64,000 nucleotides of DNA, from positions 31,643 through 95,642 of the forward strand of contig CAWUKV010000001.1 of NCBI GenBank assembly GCA_963923025.1. The letters are read 5' to 3'. This DNA comes from CAWUKV01 sp963923025. Lineage in GTDB: Bacteria > Cyanobacteriota > Cyanobacteriia > Phormidesmidales > Phormidesmidaceae. Below the pieces are notes generated by a model. That model did no database searches. It was not told where the DNA came from and was given only the letters and a program-made list of their open reading frames with translations. A program made the translations under genes and the position numbers. Positions 16,313-25,856 of this stretch are shown here, in pieces (the first letter of the stretch is position 1; each line of letters begins with the position of its first letter).

Positions 16313-18115
16313 ATGCGATCTTTCTACTGCGGTGACCTGCGAGCCGATGCCGTTGGCAAAACTGTAACCCTTTACGGTTGGGTTGATCGTCGCCGCGATC
16401 ATGGTGGGGTGATTTTTCTAGATCTGCGAGATCGCACTGGCATTGTGCAAATCGTCAGCGATCCAGAGCGCACGCCCGAGTCTTACCCGGTGGCAGAAAA
16501 GGTCCGCAACGAATACGTGGTGAAAATCGAAGGCCGCGTCAGCCAGCGCCGAGACGGGGCCACCAACCCAAAGCTACCCACGGGCGAAATCGAAATCTAC
16601 GCCGATACCATCGAGCTGCTGAACGCCGTGCGTAAGCAGATGCCATTCCAGGTTTCGACCGCGGAAGAGGAGCCCGTGCGGGAGGAGCTGCGGCTAAAGT
16701 ACCGCTATCTGGACCTGCGGCGAGAGCGCATGTCTCGCAACCTGCAGCTACGTCACAGCATTACTAAGGCGATGCGCCGCTTCCTAGAAGACGACGAAGG
16801 CTTTATCGAGGTTGAAACGCCTATCCTCACCAAGGCCACCCCGGAAGGCGCACGGGACTACATTTTGCCCTCGCGGGTCAACCCCGGCGAGTGGTATGCC
16901 CTGCCCCAGTCGCCCCAGCTGTTTAAGCAGCTGCTGATGGTATCCGGGCTAGATCGCTACTACCAAATTGCCCGCTGCTTCCGCGATGAAGACCTACGCG
17001 CCGACCGTCAGCCTGAGTTCACTCAGCTCGACATGGAAATGAGCTTCATGGACCAGGAAGAAATCCTGGCGCTGAACGAGCGGCTGGTGGCCCACGTGTT
17101 CAAGGCCGTCAAAGGTATCGACATTCCCACGCCCTTCCCTCGACTGACCTATGTCGAGGCGATGGACCGCTACGGCAGCGACAAGCCCGACACCCGCTAC
17201 GGCCTAGAGCTGGTGAACGTGTCGGATATCGTGGCGGAGTCGGGCTTTAAGGTGTTTTCTGGCGCGGTCAAGAACGGCGGCGTGGTGAAAGTGCTGCCGA
17301 TTCCCGGTGGCAACGACGCGATTTCGAACGTGCGCATCAAGCCCGGCGGTGACCTGTTTAAGGTGGCGACTGATGCTGGGGCGCGGGGCGTGGCCTATGT
17401 GCGGGTGCGGGAGAACGGCGAGATTGACACCATAGGCGCGATCAAAGACAACCTCACCGACGAGCAAAAGCAGGAATTGCTGAGCCGTACCGGGTCCGAG
17501 GCGGGGCATTTGCTGCTGTTTGGCGCGGGCGACACGGCTACGGTCAACGCCACCCTAGACCGGCTGCGTCAGGCGGTCGCGGCTGAGCTGGGCTTGATTA
17601 CCGAAGACAAGCTGAATCTGCTGTGGATAACGGACTTTCCCATGTTCGAGTGGAACGCGGATGAGAAGCGTTACGAAGCACTGCACCACCCCTTTACCGC
17701 GCCGAACCCCAAGGATATTGACGACCTAACCACGGCGCGGGCGGTAGCCTACGACTTAGTCTTCAACGGGTATGAGCTAGGCGGCGGCAGCTTGCGCATC
17801 TTCCAGCCGGACGTGCAGAAAAAGGTGTTTGAAACCATCGGCCTCAGCGACGAGGAGGCCCAGGACAAGTTTGGCTTCTTCGTCGAAGCGTTTGACTACG
17901 GCGCACCGCCCCACGGCGGCATTGCCTACGGCTTAGACCGGTTTGTCATGCTGCTGGCCGGGGAGCAGTCAATTCGAGATGCGATCGCGTTTCCTAAAAC
18001 CCAGCAGGCTCGCTGCCTCCTCACCCAAGCTCCCTCCTCCGTGGACCCTCGCCAGCTCAAGGAACTGGAGGTTGCGTCTACCTACAAACCCAAACAGAAA
18101 GAAGACGAAGACTAG
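16313..18115 (+). CDS. aspS: Aspartyl-tRNA synthetase (probably non-discriminating)
   Basis: Class II synthetase. 600 residues, the long bacterial type with an inserted GAD domain. The N-terminal OB fold (TVTLYGWVDRRRDHGGVIFL) binds the anticodon. Class II motif 2 is FRDEDLRADRQPEFTQLDME; motif 3 is GIAYGLDRFVML near the C-terminus. In organisms that use GatCAB, such as cyanobacteria, this enzyme often also charges tRNA-Asn; gatC in this same window fits with that, but discrimination cannot be read with certainty. The start is ATG 16313. Complete. Confidence 0.97.
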   Translation: MRSFYCGDLRADAVGKTVTLYGWVDRRRDHGGVIFLDLRDRTGIVQIVSDPERTPESYPVAEKVRNEYVVKIEGRVSQRRDGATNPKLPTGEIEIYADTIELLNAVRKQMPFQVSTAEEEPVREELRLKYRYLDLRRERMSRNLQLRHSITKAMRRFLEDDEGFIEVETPILTKATPEGARDYILPSRVNPGEWYALPQSPQLFKQLLMVSGLDRYYQIARCFRDEDLRADRQPEFTQLDMEMSFMDQEEILALNERLVAHVFKAVKGIDIPTPFPRLTYVEAMDRYGSDKPDTRYGLELVNVSDIVAESGFKVFSGAVKNGGVVKVLPIPGGNDAISNVRIKPGGDLFKVATDAGARGVAYVRVRENGEIDTIGAIKDNLTDEQKQELLSRTGSEAGHLLLFGAGDTATVNATLDRLRQAVAAELGLITEDKLNLLWITDFPMFEWNADEKRYEALHHPFTAPNPKDIDDLTTARAVAYDLVFNGYELGGGSLRIFQPDVQKKVFETIGLSDEEAQDKFGFFVEAFDYGAPPHGGIAYGLDRFVMLLAGEQSIRDAIAFPKTQQARCLLTQAPSSVDPRQLKELEVASTYKPKQKEDED

Positions 18116-18254
18116 CGACATGACCCTGCTGTCGTTCTGTAGACAAACATCAGCCTAGTTTTCACTCAATTCTAGTTTGTCTCAACAACGGCAACGCGGC
18201 CCTAAAACCTGCGTTAGGATCGGGCAAAGTCGTTAATAGCCTGCGTTTGCAGTT

Positions 18255-18578
18255 ATGACTATCGCAATTTTAGTGCTCTTGATTGGCCTGACGCCTGCGC
18301 TGTTGTCAGCCTGGGTGAGTTTGCGATCGCGCCGTCGGGTGCAGGCCCGTTTTGAACTCGCCCTAGAAGCTGCCGCCAATCAGCGCTTCCGGGATTATGT
18401 TCGTCGCAATCCCGATGAACACTACGTTGACGGTATGGGGTTTGTGATTGGCGACATCACCTGCCGTTTCAACGCCCGTTCCCCCTATCTGCGCTGTGCC
18501 GAAAATCCGCTGGGTCCGTGCAAAGGTTGCCGTGCCTATGAAGAGACGCCGTCCCTGCGTTCGTTACCGCCCCTCTGA
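18255..18578 (+). CDS. DUF6464-family small membrane protein
   Basis: 107 residues. An N-terminal transmembrane helix (IAILVLLIGLTPALLSAWV) is followed by a basic segment and a soluble domain YVDGMGFVIGDITCRFNARS, LRCAENPLGPCKGCRAYE. The four cysteines (C, C, CxxC) could form a metal site or disulfides. This matches the cyanobacterial DUF6464 family, whose function is unknown. Its 3' end overlaps the 3' end of the convergent glycosyltransferase gene by 15 bases. The start is ATG 18255. Confidence 0.8.
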   Translation: MTIAILVLLIGLTPALLSAWVSLRSRRRVQARFELALEAAANQRFRDYVRRNPDEHYVDGMGFVIGDITCRFNARSPYLRCAENPLGPCKGCRAYEETPSLRSLPPL

Positions 18579-20180
18579 CACCAACGACCCTGACACCCAG
18601 CCAATACCGCCCAACTGCAGACTGTAAAACAGCAGACTCATCCAGTGTGCGGTAGTCACAGCGTAGTAAGTGCAAGCGATGGTGATACCGCCCAGAAATA
18701 GCGTCCCGAGCTGTAGTGATCGTGCTTTTGTCATGTAGGCTTTTGCGGCTTTAGGTGCTGCTGCGGCTGAAAACTGGGCAGCAGAATCGACGATATTGAG
18801 CTTTGGCGTTCTTTCAAAACCCGACTTGCCAAGCCAGGCTTCCACTGTGCCGACCGTCCAAGTCCAAAGCGTTCCCATATCGAGCAGCATCCGAAATGGA
18901 ATCACTGTCTGAAGCTGCTTCCAGATGCGCTTGGAACGCCCCATAGACTCCTGACGTTCCCATGCGGTTGTTTTGCCTTCGTACACGCGCAGCACCAAGG
19001 ACGTCAGCAGCAGCAGGCTATACAGCCCGTACACCACCCCTGACACGCCTAACCGTTCCCCCAATAAGAAGATGGGGAGTGCCCCTGTGCTGACTACCAG
19101 AGACATGAGCGTCGCCAGCATGTTGATCAGCCGTTCTAGCATGTCTAGCCGGACGGGGAGCGGAGCCTGACTCCGTAAAACTTGCCCAGAATACATCTGG
19201 ACAATTTTGAGCCAGCCGCGCTTCCATCTTCGCTGCTGCGTCAGGTAAGCGCCCATGGTGGTCGGCAGCTCAGACAACACTTTGAGATCGTTTAGGTAGA
19301 CGAACTGCCAGTTTTTGAGCAACGCTCGAATGCTGAGATCAGCGTCTTCAATATCGGTGACCGAACTCCAACGCCCGGCCGATTCGATCGTTGTTTTTCG
19401 CCAAATGCCAGCCGTACCGTGGAAAAACACCCAGTACCCCGCTCGGTATCGGGCCGTTTGCTCGAACATCTGGTGGGCATCTAGCTTGGACGCCTGAGCT
19501 GTGGTCAGACAGGAATACTGGGGATTAATAAATGCCCAACGACCCTGGACCAACCCCGTCCCTTGGTCCGTAAAAAAGTGAACCGTACGCTGTAGAAAGT
19601 CCTTCGAGATCAAAAAATCAGCATCAAAAATCGCCAGGAGGTCCCCCCTGGCGTGATCGAGCCCGTAGTTGAGGGCACCTGCTTTCCACCCCTCACGTTT
19701 GGGACGCCGCAGGTGCTGAAAATCGATGTGGGGATGGGCGAGTTTCAAGTCCTGGAAGACGTGTTGAACAATCTCGGTTGTCTCGTCTGACGAATCATCA
19801 ATAACTTGAATTTGCAGTTTTTCGCTGGGGTAGTCAACGGCGGCGGCGGATCGAATCAGTCGTTCTGCGACGTTAGCCTCGTTGTACATCGGTAGCTGGA
19901 TGGTCACAAACGGCAGATCGGCAGCGGCGTAGCGGTGGGCAGGCTGCCGATCGGGGCCGGCGTGTTTGCGATATAGAAAAATAAGGTAAAGCGAATACCA
20001 GTTAGAAATGAGTATGCCGACCACACTCAGCAGGCTGAGACCCATCAAGATAATACTGAGGACCCCGTAGGGTTCAGGTGTAAATGTAACTGCCCAGTAA
20101 AGCGCGATCGCTGACCCCAGCAACAGCAACAACGCCTTCCCAGCCCTGAGCCCTGAGCCCGCCGGTATCTTTAAAGTCAT
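18564..20180 (-). CDS. Family 2 glycosyltransferase, CSLA/cellulose-synthase-like
   Basis: Membrane-bound processive-type glycosyltransferase, 538 residues from ATG 20180 (GTG 20189 is an alternative). Two N-terminal transmembrane helices precede the catalytic domain: VTIQLPMYNEANVAERLI, QVIDDSSDETTE, KREGWKAGALNYGL, then FDADF (DxD, nucleotide-sugar/metal binding), FHGTAGIWR, the acceptor TDIEDAD and QQRRWKRG (QxxRW). At least four hydrophobic segments follow. The motif set is close to the plant CSLA/CSLC type, which makes mannan or glucan backbones, suggesting an extracellular polysaccharide or glycolipid product; the donor sugar is unknown. It follows the class V PLP gene on the same strand after about 120 bases. 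Confidence 0.9.
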   Translation of the reverse strand: MTLKIPAGSGLRAGKALLLLLGSAIALYWAVTFTPEPYGVLSIILMGLSLLSVVGILISNWYSLYLIFLYRKHAGPDRQPAHRYAAADLPFVTIQLPMYNEANVAERLIRSAAAVDYPSEKLQIQVIDDSSDETTEIVQHVFQDLKLAHPHIDFQHLRRPKREGWKAGALNYGLDHARGDLLAIFDADFLISKDFLQRTVHFFTDQGTGLVQGRWAFINPQYSCLTTAQASKLDAHQMFEQTARYRAGYWVFFHGTAGIWRKTTIESAGRWSSVTDIEDADLSIRALLKNWQFVYLNDLKVLSELPTTMGAYLTQQRRWKRGWLKIVQMYSGQVLRSQAPLPVRLDMLERLINMLATLMSLVVSTGALPIFLLGERLGVSGVVYGLYSLLLLTSLVLRVYEGKTTAWERQESMGRSKRIWKQLQTVIPFRMLLDMGTLWTWTVGTVEAWLGKSGFERTPKLNIVDSAAQFSAAAAPKAAKAYMTKARSLQLGTLFLGGITIACTYYAVTTAHWMSLLFYSLQLGGIGWVSGSLVSEGR

Positions 20181-20298
20181 AATTAGCACATAGCAGCCTA
20201 CCTGCTTAGATTAGAAACCTTCTGAAGCCACAGGTTTCTAGCAGGGGCAGTGCTTCAGACAAACTTTAAAAAACTTGTCGCTAAAAACTGCTGAGCCT

Positions 20299-21498
20299 TT
20301 ATGAGGTTTGCGACAGGAATGCCTCAATTTCATCCACGACCTGATCCAGCTCTGTTTCTAGCGTGAAGTAGTGGGTACAGGCTCGGACACAGCTGGGGGA
20401 CAGCAGCGTTCGCAAGTAGAGATGTTTGGATTCTAAGTGCTTCACCAGCTGCCCGTGCAGCGACGGTGACGGTTCGCCATTGACCACAATCTGAAAGGAC
20501 ACCAGTCCTGACTCGGGGGGGGTCTTCAGCAGGCAGGTGATGTGGCGCAGGCCGTTGAGGCGGCCCCAAAGATAGCTGCTGAGCTGCGTGATACGAAAGT
20601 AGCGCTGCTGAGCGTTGCCCCAGCTGTTTTGAAAGTCAATTGCAGCCCGCAGGCTGGGGCAGTGTGCCCCATCAGAGGTGGCAATCTCAAATCGGCGACC
20701 GTCGGGTTGCCAGTCGGTCGGGTGTCCGGTGGCATCGACCTGAATGCCGCGCCAGCCAATGTAGGTGGGGTGTAGCTCTGCCCGCGCCGCCTCGGACACG
20801 TAGAGTCCACCTAAGCCTGCTGGTCCACATAGCCACTTGTGCCCGGTAAAGGCATAGAAATCGGTATCCGTATCCGCCAGGTTCAGCGGCAGCATGCCGA
20901 CGGACTGGGCCGCATCCACTAGCACGCGTGCCCCATGGCTGTGACAGAGAGCGTTAATGTCCTTCAGCGGCAAAATTTGTCCCGTATTCCAGAGGATGTG
21001 GCTGACGATGACCAGGCGGGTAGTGGGGCGCAGGTGAGCGGCGATCGTCTCTACAACATTCACCGTATTCAGCTGCGACAAAATTGGAAAAACGCTCACA
21101 TCCAGCCCGTAGCGGCGGCTCAGCTCTCGCACGGCCATGATGATGCCCGGATGCTCGCAGTCCGACAGCAGAATGTGGTCGCCTGCCTGCCAGGGCAACC
21201 CCCACAGCGGAATGTTGCAGCCCACGGTGACATCCTCTGTCAATGTCAGGGTGGTCGCTGTAACGCCCAACGCCTGAGCCAGGTATTGGCGTGTTTTTTC
21301 CCCCTCGGTTTGCAGCCACCCGTTCACGGCACTTGAAAATGGGCCCTCGGACTGAATTTGCTGGTGGGCAGAAAACAGCGCATCTAGCGCGGGCTGCGGC
21401 ATGGGTCCCTGCCCACCGTAGTTAAAATACTGCTTGTTCTGCACAGCGGGAATCTGCGCACGGTGCTGTACTAGCGCTGCCTCTGGTCGGGTCCCCAC
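20299..21498 (-). CDS. Class V aminotransferase-fold PLP enzyme
   Basis: 399 residues from GTG 21498. Fold type I PLP enzyme of the class V group (cysteine desulfurase, isopenicillin-N epimerase and EgtE relatives). Visible motifs are YFNYGGQGPMPQPALDAL at the N-terminus, LTLTEDVTVGCNIPLWGLPW, HILWNTGQILPL, RVLVDAAQSVGML and FYAFTGHKWLCGPAGLGGLYV, where the lysine after GH binds PLP. The region where true cysteine desulfurases have their catalytic Cys loop (SACHSG type) has no equivalent here, so desulfurase activity is not supported. The reaction is unknown. A separate, typical cysteine desulfurase is present at 37088-38269. Confidence 0.85.
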   Translation of the reverse strand: MGTRPEAALVQHRAQIPAVQNKQYFNYGGQGPMPQPALDALFSAHQQIQSEGPFSSAVNGWLQTEGEKTRQYLAQALGVTATTLTLTEDVTVGCNIPLWGLPWQAGDHILLSDCEHPGIIMAVRELSRRYGLDVSVFPILSQLNTVNVVETIAAHLRPTTRLVIVSHILWNTGQILPLKDINALCHSHGARVLVDAAQSVGMLPLNLADTDTDFYAFTGHKWLCGPAGLGGLYVSEAARAELHPTYIGWRGIQVDATGHPTDWQPDGRRFEIATSDGAHCPSLRAAIDFQNSWGNAQQRYFRITQLSSYLWGRLNGLRHITCLLKTPPESGLVSFQIVVNGEPSPSLHGQLVKHLESKHLYLRTLLSPSCVRACTHYFTLETELDQVVDEIEAFLSQTS

Positions 21499-21655
21499 AG
21501 TCTGTCCCTTAGAAAATCCAGCTATAGTCTACTGCCTCTGCTATGGCTGTGGGCCGCACTGCTCCGGAATCCAGATGTGTGAGGATGAATCATTTACGGG
21601 TACGGTTTAAACAGATCTGCTTGATTTAAACAAAGATTCTAAGAGGGATGAATTG

Positions 21656-22210
21656 ATGACGAGTCGGTTTTCGCGCGGGGCAGCAGCTCTGCTGGCGCTG
21701 GGGTTAGCCAGCTGTGGATCTTCGAAGGTTGCTCAGTGCAATAGCTTTGCCGAGGTCATCAACGACGCCCAGGCGTTCAAAAGCGAGTTTGAGTCCGACA
21801 TCAACAGCTTCACCCAGCAGGCCTCTGGGGCTCAGAGCCTAGCCGACATTCAATCCGCCGCAACCCAGTACATCGGTGCCGTCGATACGGTCGTTACCAA
21901 CATCGACGGTATGGTCGGCAGCTTAGGTGGACTGGAGCTGCCAGATGAGGAACTCGCCCAGTACCGCGACGAGTACGTCACCATTATCACGGGCTCTGGT
22001 GAGGAGCTCCAGGTGGCTAGCGAGGCCATGCAGCTAGTCGCCAATGCCCAGTCTGAAGAGGAATTGGGCGGCGTGCTAGAGGAGTTTCAAGCTAAGGCTA
22101 ACAGTGCCTTCACCAATCTACAGGCGCTCTCCACCCAAGAGGCAACGCTAGTCACCAACATCAACGGGTACTGTGGTGCGGAGGCTCCTGCCGAAGCCCC
22201 GGCTGAATAA
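21656..22210 (+). CDS. Putative lipoprotein, helical
   Basis: 184 residues from ATG 21656, with an AGAGGG ribosome binding site. The signal peptide ends in a lipobox (LALGLASC), so the mature protein is probably lipid anchored. The mature part is almost entirely helical and acidic: VAQCNSFAEVINDAQAFKSE, FTQQASGAQSLADIQSAATQ, then LPDEELAQYRDEYVTIITGS. It ends in NGYCGAEAPAEAPAE. Two cysteines in the mature part may pair. I know similar proteins only as cyanobacterial hypotheticals. It is monocistronic, followed by a spacer with 16-bp tandem repeats. Confidence 0.8.
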   Translation: MTSRFSRGAAALLALGLASCGSSKVAQCNSFAEVINDAQAFKSEFESDINSFTQQASGAQSLADIQSAATQYIGAVDTVVTNIDGMVGSLGGLELPDEELAQYRDEYVTIITGSGEELQVASEAMQLVANAQSEEELGGVLEEFQAKANSAFTNLQALSTQEATLVTNINGYCGAEAPAEAPAE

Positions 22211-22230
22211 GAGGCCGCAGCATAGCGCTG

Positions 22231-22276
22231 GGTCTCCGGATAGCCCGGTCTCCGGATAGCCCGGTCAAGGTAGCGC
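22231..22276. repeat. 16-bp tandem repeat, two exact units plus a partial
   Basis: GGTCTCCGGATAGCCC occurs at 22231-22246 and 22247-22262, followed by a diverged partial unit (GGTCAAGGTAGCGC). It lies between the lipoprotein gene and aroA. Confidence 0.85.
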
Positions 22277-22363
22277 GGTCATCAAGCGGTAGAATCGATA
22301 CCGGCTGCAGGGTTTAACCCTGCGCTGCCATTTCTAGTGGCTGCCCTTTCGTTTCCACCTGCT

Positions 22364-23695
22364 ATGTCTGCCGTCCTTCACTGTCTTGATGCTGCTCCTC
22401 ATCAAACCTGGCAGGTAACGCGGAGCCCTGGGGCGCTGACGGGGCGGATTCGCATCCCTGGCGATAAGTCTATTTCTCATCGGGCGCTGATGCTGGGGGC
22501 ACTCGCCACGGGTGAAACGCGCATCCAGGGACTGCTGTTGGGTGAAGATCCTCGCAGTACTGCAGCCTGCTTCCAGGCCATGGGGGCAAAAATTACGGAT
22601 CTAGAGGCCGAGTGGGTCACCGTTCAGGGCATTGGTGGTGCGTTGCAGGAACCCATCGATGTGCTGGATGCTGGAAACTCGGGCACCACCCTGCGGCTGA
22701 TGCTGGGCATTCTGGCATCGCAGCCCAGGCGCTTTTTCACGGTGACGGGCGACGCCTCTTTGCGATCGCGTCCCATGGCGCGCGTCATTACCCCGCTGAC
22801 CGAGATGGGTGCAACGATTTGGGGGCGTCAGGGTCACACGCTGGCACCGCTAGCCATCCAAGGACAGGCTTTGCGACCGATTCACTACCGTTCCCCGATC
22901 GCATCTGCCCAGGTCAAATCTTGCATATTACTGGCAGGGTTAGCTACCGAAGGCAACACCACCGTCACCGAACCCAGCCGCTCTCGTGACCATAGTGAAC
23001 GGATGCTGCAGGCCTTTGGTGCCGCGTTGACCGTAGACCCAGAACAGCGACAGGCCACCGTCCACGGTCCCTGCCAGCTCCAGGGACAAACGGTCATTGT
23101 GCCTGGAGATATCAGTTCTGCGGCCTTTTGGATGGTCGCAGCTGCCATCGTGCCCGGTTCAGATCTGGTGATTGAAAACGTTGGCGTCAATCCCACGCGA
23201 ACCGGCATTCTCGATGCTCTAGCCCGCATGGAGGCCGACGTGACCTTGGAAAATCCTCGCGAGGTGACTGGCGAACCCGTCGCTGATATTCGGGTGCGCC
23301 ATAGCCGCCTAAAAGGCTGCGTCTTGGGCGGCGATCTGATTCCTCGTTTGATTGACGAGGTGCCTATCTTGGCCGTTGCGGCGCTGTTTGCTGAAGGGAC
23401 GACCCGTATTGAAGATGCGGCAGAGTTACGGGTCAAGGAGAGCGATCGCATCGCGGTGATGGCCGCGCAGCTTAATCGCATGGGGGCAAAGGTTACCGAG
23501 TTGCCCGATGGCATGGAAATTCTGGGCAATCAAACACTGCAAGGTGCTGAAGTGGACAGCTACACCGACCACCGCATTGCCATGAGCCTCACGATCGCCG
23601 CACTGATGGCGGCGGGGTCAACCCATATTCATCGAGCTGAAGCTGCAGCGGTGTCCTATCCCAGCTTTGCATCGACGCTGCTGGGCTTACTGTAG
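22364..23695 (+). CDS. aroA: 3-phosphoshikimate 1-carboxyvinyltransferase (EPSP synthase)
   Basis: Sixth step of the shikimate pathway, joining shikimate-3-phosphate and phosphoenolpyruvate. 443 residues from ATG 22364; the frame is open upstream to 22337 but that adds only non-family residues. Motifs: IPGDKSISHRALMLGALA, VLDAGNSGTTLRLMLGIL, SRPMARVITPLTEMGA, ELRVKESDRIAVMA and YTDHRIAMS. The residue after DAGNSGT and the IPGDKS loop are typical of the enzyme. A perfect 17-base palindrome (GCAGGGTTTAACCCTGC, 22307-22323) lies 40 bases upstream of the start and could be a hairpin in the leader or an operator. Complete. Confidence 0.97.
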   Translation: MSAVLHCLDAAPHQTWQVTRSPGALTGRIRIPGDKSISHRALMLGALATGETRIQGLLLGEDPRSTAACFQAMGAKITDLEAEWVTVQGIGGALQEPIDVLDAGNSGTTLRLMLGILASQPRRFFTVTGDASLRSRPMARVITPLTEMGATIWGRQGHTLAPLAIQGQALRPIHYRSPIASAQVKSCILLAGLATEGNTTVTEPSRSRDHSERMLQAFGAALTVDPEQRQATVHGPCQLQGQTVIVPGDISSAAFWMVAAAIVPGSDLVIENVGVNPTRTGILDALARMEADVTLENPREVTGEPVADIRVRHSRLKGCVLGGDLIPRLIDEVPILAVAALFAEGTTRIEDAAELRVKESDRIAVMAAQLNRMGAKVTELPDGMEILGNQTLQGAEVDSYTDHRIAMSLTIAALMAAGSTHIHRAEAAAVSYPSFASTLLGLL

Positions 23696-23962
23696 TCATG
23701 CTCAATCTGATGCAGACCGTTTTATACCAGAATAGTTGAGTGATATTACGGGACAGTTGCGAGATTGCAGGCTAGGTCGGGAACCTTTATATAGACATCA
23801 CAGGTCCAGTCCTGACTTTCCCCATCATTCATCACAACTTCAAGCGGAGTCCTGTGGAGATGTGTCAGAGTAGGGGGACTGCGGCTCAGTATGTGCCAAC
23901 CGAGACATGGGGTTGTTGAGTTTTGTGCCAACGCAGGGTTGACGTGTTCCTCGTAGTCAACG

Positions 23963-23994
23963 GTAGTTCAGCATTTCTGTAGTTCAGCATTTCT
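23963..23994. repeat. 16-bp exact tandem duplication
   Basis: GTAGTTCAGCATTTCT occurs twice in direct succession upstream of the GGDEF-EAL gene. Confidence 0.85.
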
Positions 23995-24011
23995 TAAGTG
24001 GCAGACATACA

Positions 24012-24059
24012 CAATCGGTGACGGGCGCAATCGATAACGGGCGCAATTGTTGACGGGTA
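24012..24059. repeat. 16-bp tandem repeat, three units
   Basis: CAATCGGTGACGGGCG, CAATCGATAACGGGCG and CAATTGTTGACGGGTA follow each other without gaps. Units two and three carry point changes, so this block is older than the exact duplication beside it. Confidence 0.8.
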
Positions 24060-24116
24060 ACGGTTTGCCTTGGTCAGCGACTCACGTCCTGATTGGTCTC
24101 AGTATTTGGGACATCC

Positions 24117-25856
24117 ATGCAGAGAATTTTGGTGATTGAACAACCTGGCCGCGCCCGGACGTCTATGGTGGCGTTGATAGAGGCGGCTGGATACACCACA
24201 ATCACAGCAGACCAAGGCAGCATGGGGGTAAGAATCGCTCAGCAGCGCCCCAACTTGGTGGTCTGCGGCTGGGACTTGGGCGATATGAACGGGCATCAGG
24301 TCCTCGAAGCCCTGCGGCAAGATCCTGAGCTGATGCTCATTCCGTTCATCTTGTTGACTGACCAGGACGATCGCGACCACCGGCGGCGCAGCATGGAACT
24401 AGGGGCAGACGACTGCATTGTGCGGCCCTTCACCGACAGCGAACTGACCAGCGCGATCGCGACTCGCCTACGTCTGCAAGCTGCCCTCACCAATCGCTAT
24501 GTCACGGTGCTGCGCAATGCCGCAGAACGCCTTAATCGACTAGCCCATTACGACAGCCTGACTGACCTTCCCAACCACCACCTGCTCTATCAGCGTATGA
24601 GCCAGGCCATTGCGGCCACTCAAGGTCAGGACCATCAAATTGCGCTGCTTTCCCTTAGCCTTGACCGTCTGCGCCAGGTGAACAACCTGCTGGGCTACCG
24701 GGCTGGAGACGAACTCCTGAAGGCAGCCTCCAAGCGGCTGCTGGCCAGCTTGCCCCCGGGTACCACCCTGGCCCGCCTCACCGCTAACCAGTTCGCGGTT
24801 GTCCTGGTCGATTACGAGCAAGAAGAAGCCATCCAACGCGTTGCCGACAACCTAATGGATGCGCTCAACCGCCCCTTTTCGCTGCCGGGGCAGGAGGTCT
24901 TTATGACCACCAGCATCGGTGTGGCGGTTTACCCCACGGACAGTACCGAACTCAATATCCTGATGCGTCAGGCGGAAGCGGCCCTGGATTGCGCCAAACG
25001 ACAGAAAAGTAGCTACTGTCAGTTCTATCGGTCTGATATGCCCATTGCTTCGGACCAGCAAATTCGTCTGGAGACTTGGCTGCGCTACGCCTTAGAACGC
25101 AACGAATTTGAGATCCACTATCAGCCTCAACTCAGCCTCACCTCTGGCCGAATTGAGGGTGTCGAGGCGCTGATTCGTTGGAAGCATCCCGAACAGGGCT
25201 ACATTTCTCCGGTCGAATTTATCCCCCTAGCTGAAGAAACAGGGCTGATTGTACCCATTGGCCAGTGGGTACTAGAAACGGTTTGCCAGCAGGCTCACCA
25301 GTGGCAGCAGCAGGCCCTAGGACTCCGCCACGTTTCCGTCAACCTATCCAGCGTTCAGTTCAACCAAGGCGATCTGACCCAGCAGGTGTCTGACTTACTG
25401 CACATGCATCAGCTGGCACCGCAATTCTTAGAACTAGAGATTACTGAAACGGCGCTGATGCAAGATGCCGATGCGGCGGTTGCAACCCTTCATCAGCTCA
25501 AGTCCCAAGGGATTCGATTGGCTGTAGACGATTTTGGTACCGGCTATTCCTCACTTAGCTATCTCAAACAGCTCCCCATCGATACCCTCAAAATCGATAA
25601 CTGCTTCGTGCGGGGGGTGGTCAGCGATCCCAAAAATCAGGTGATTCTGACCTCTGCCATTCAGATGGGCCATCAGCTTGGGTTAAGTATCGTTGCAGAA
25701 GGGGTTGAAACCGAGGCAGAACAGGCCTTTTTAAGCCAGCATCAATGTGACTTCGTCCAGGGATACCTGCTAGGTCGCCCGATGACGTCTGAGCACTTGC
25801 AGCAGCGCATGGCGGCTCAAAAGCGCCCGTTTCCCTTTGCGAAAACGGCGGTGTAA
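24117..25856 (+). CDS. REC-GGDEF-EAL protein, likely c-di-GMP phosphodiesterase
   Basis: 579 residues from ATG 24117. The EAL domain (about residues 320-565) has EALIRWKHPEQG, VNLSSVQF, LELEITETALM, DDFGTGYSSLSYLK, LKID, EGVETEAEQ and QGYLLGRP, i.e. the metal and catalytic residues are all present, so it should hydrolyse c-di-GMP. The GGDEF domain (about 145-300) reads RLTANQF where RxGGDEF is expected and is therefore unlikely to make c-di-GMP. In the receiver domain (about 1-120), VVCGWDLGDMNG has Gly at the normal phospho-acceptor Asp position. Thus both regulatory and cyclase parts look degenerate, and control is probably by partner or nucleotide binding rather than phosphorylation. Confidence 0.9.
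   Translation: MQRILVIEQPGRARTSMVALIEAAGYTTITADQGSMGVRIAQQRPNLVVCGWDLGDMNGHQVLEALRQDPELMLIPFILLTDQDDRDHRRRSMELGADDCIVRPFTDSELTSAIATRLRLQAALTNRYVTVLRNAAERLNRLAHYDSLTDLPNHHLLYQRMSQAIAATQGQDHQIALLSLSLDRLRQVNNLLGYRAGDELLKAASKRLLASLPPGTTLARLTANQFAVVLVDYEQEEAIQRVADNLMDALNRPFSLPGQEVFMTTSIGVAVYPTDSTELNILMRQAEAALDCAKRQKSSYCQFYRSDMPIASDQQIRLETWLRYALERNEFEIHYQPQLSLTSGRIEGVEALIRWKHPEQGYISPVEFIPLAEETGLIVPIGQWVLETVCQQAHQWQQQALGLRHVSVNLSSVQFNQGDLTQQVSDLLHMHQLAPQFLELEITETALMQDADAAVATLHQLKSQGIRLAVDDFGTGYSSLSYLKQLPIDTLKIDNCFVRGVVSDPKNQVILTSAIQMGHQLGLSIVAEGVETEAEQAFLSQHQCDFVQGYLLGRPMTSEHLQQRMAAQKRPFPFAKTAV

Larger units (their letters stand above)
23699..24116. other. Intergenic spacer with tandem repeats
   Basis: No gene is supported on either strand; a minus-strand frame at 23746-23931 lacks family features and a ribosome binding site. 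The right half contains two separate 16-bp tandem repeat blocks, listed on their own. Confidence 0.5.

Noticed and set aside
20299..21498. Second cysteine desulfurase
   Set aside because: The PLP lysine is present but the catalytic cysteine loop of desulfurases is not.
23746..23931. Minus-strand frame after aroA
   Set aside because: Low complexity of the spacer and lack of any family feature; the region is better described as spacer with tandem repeats.
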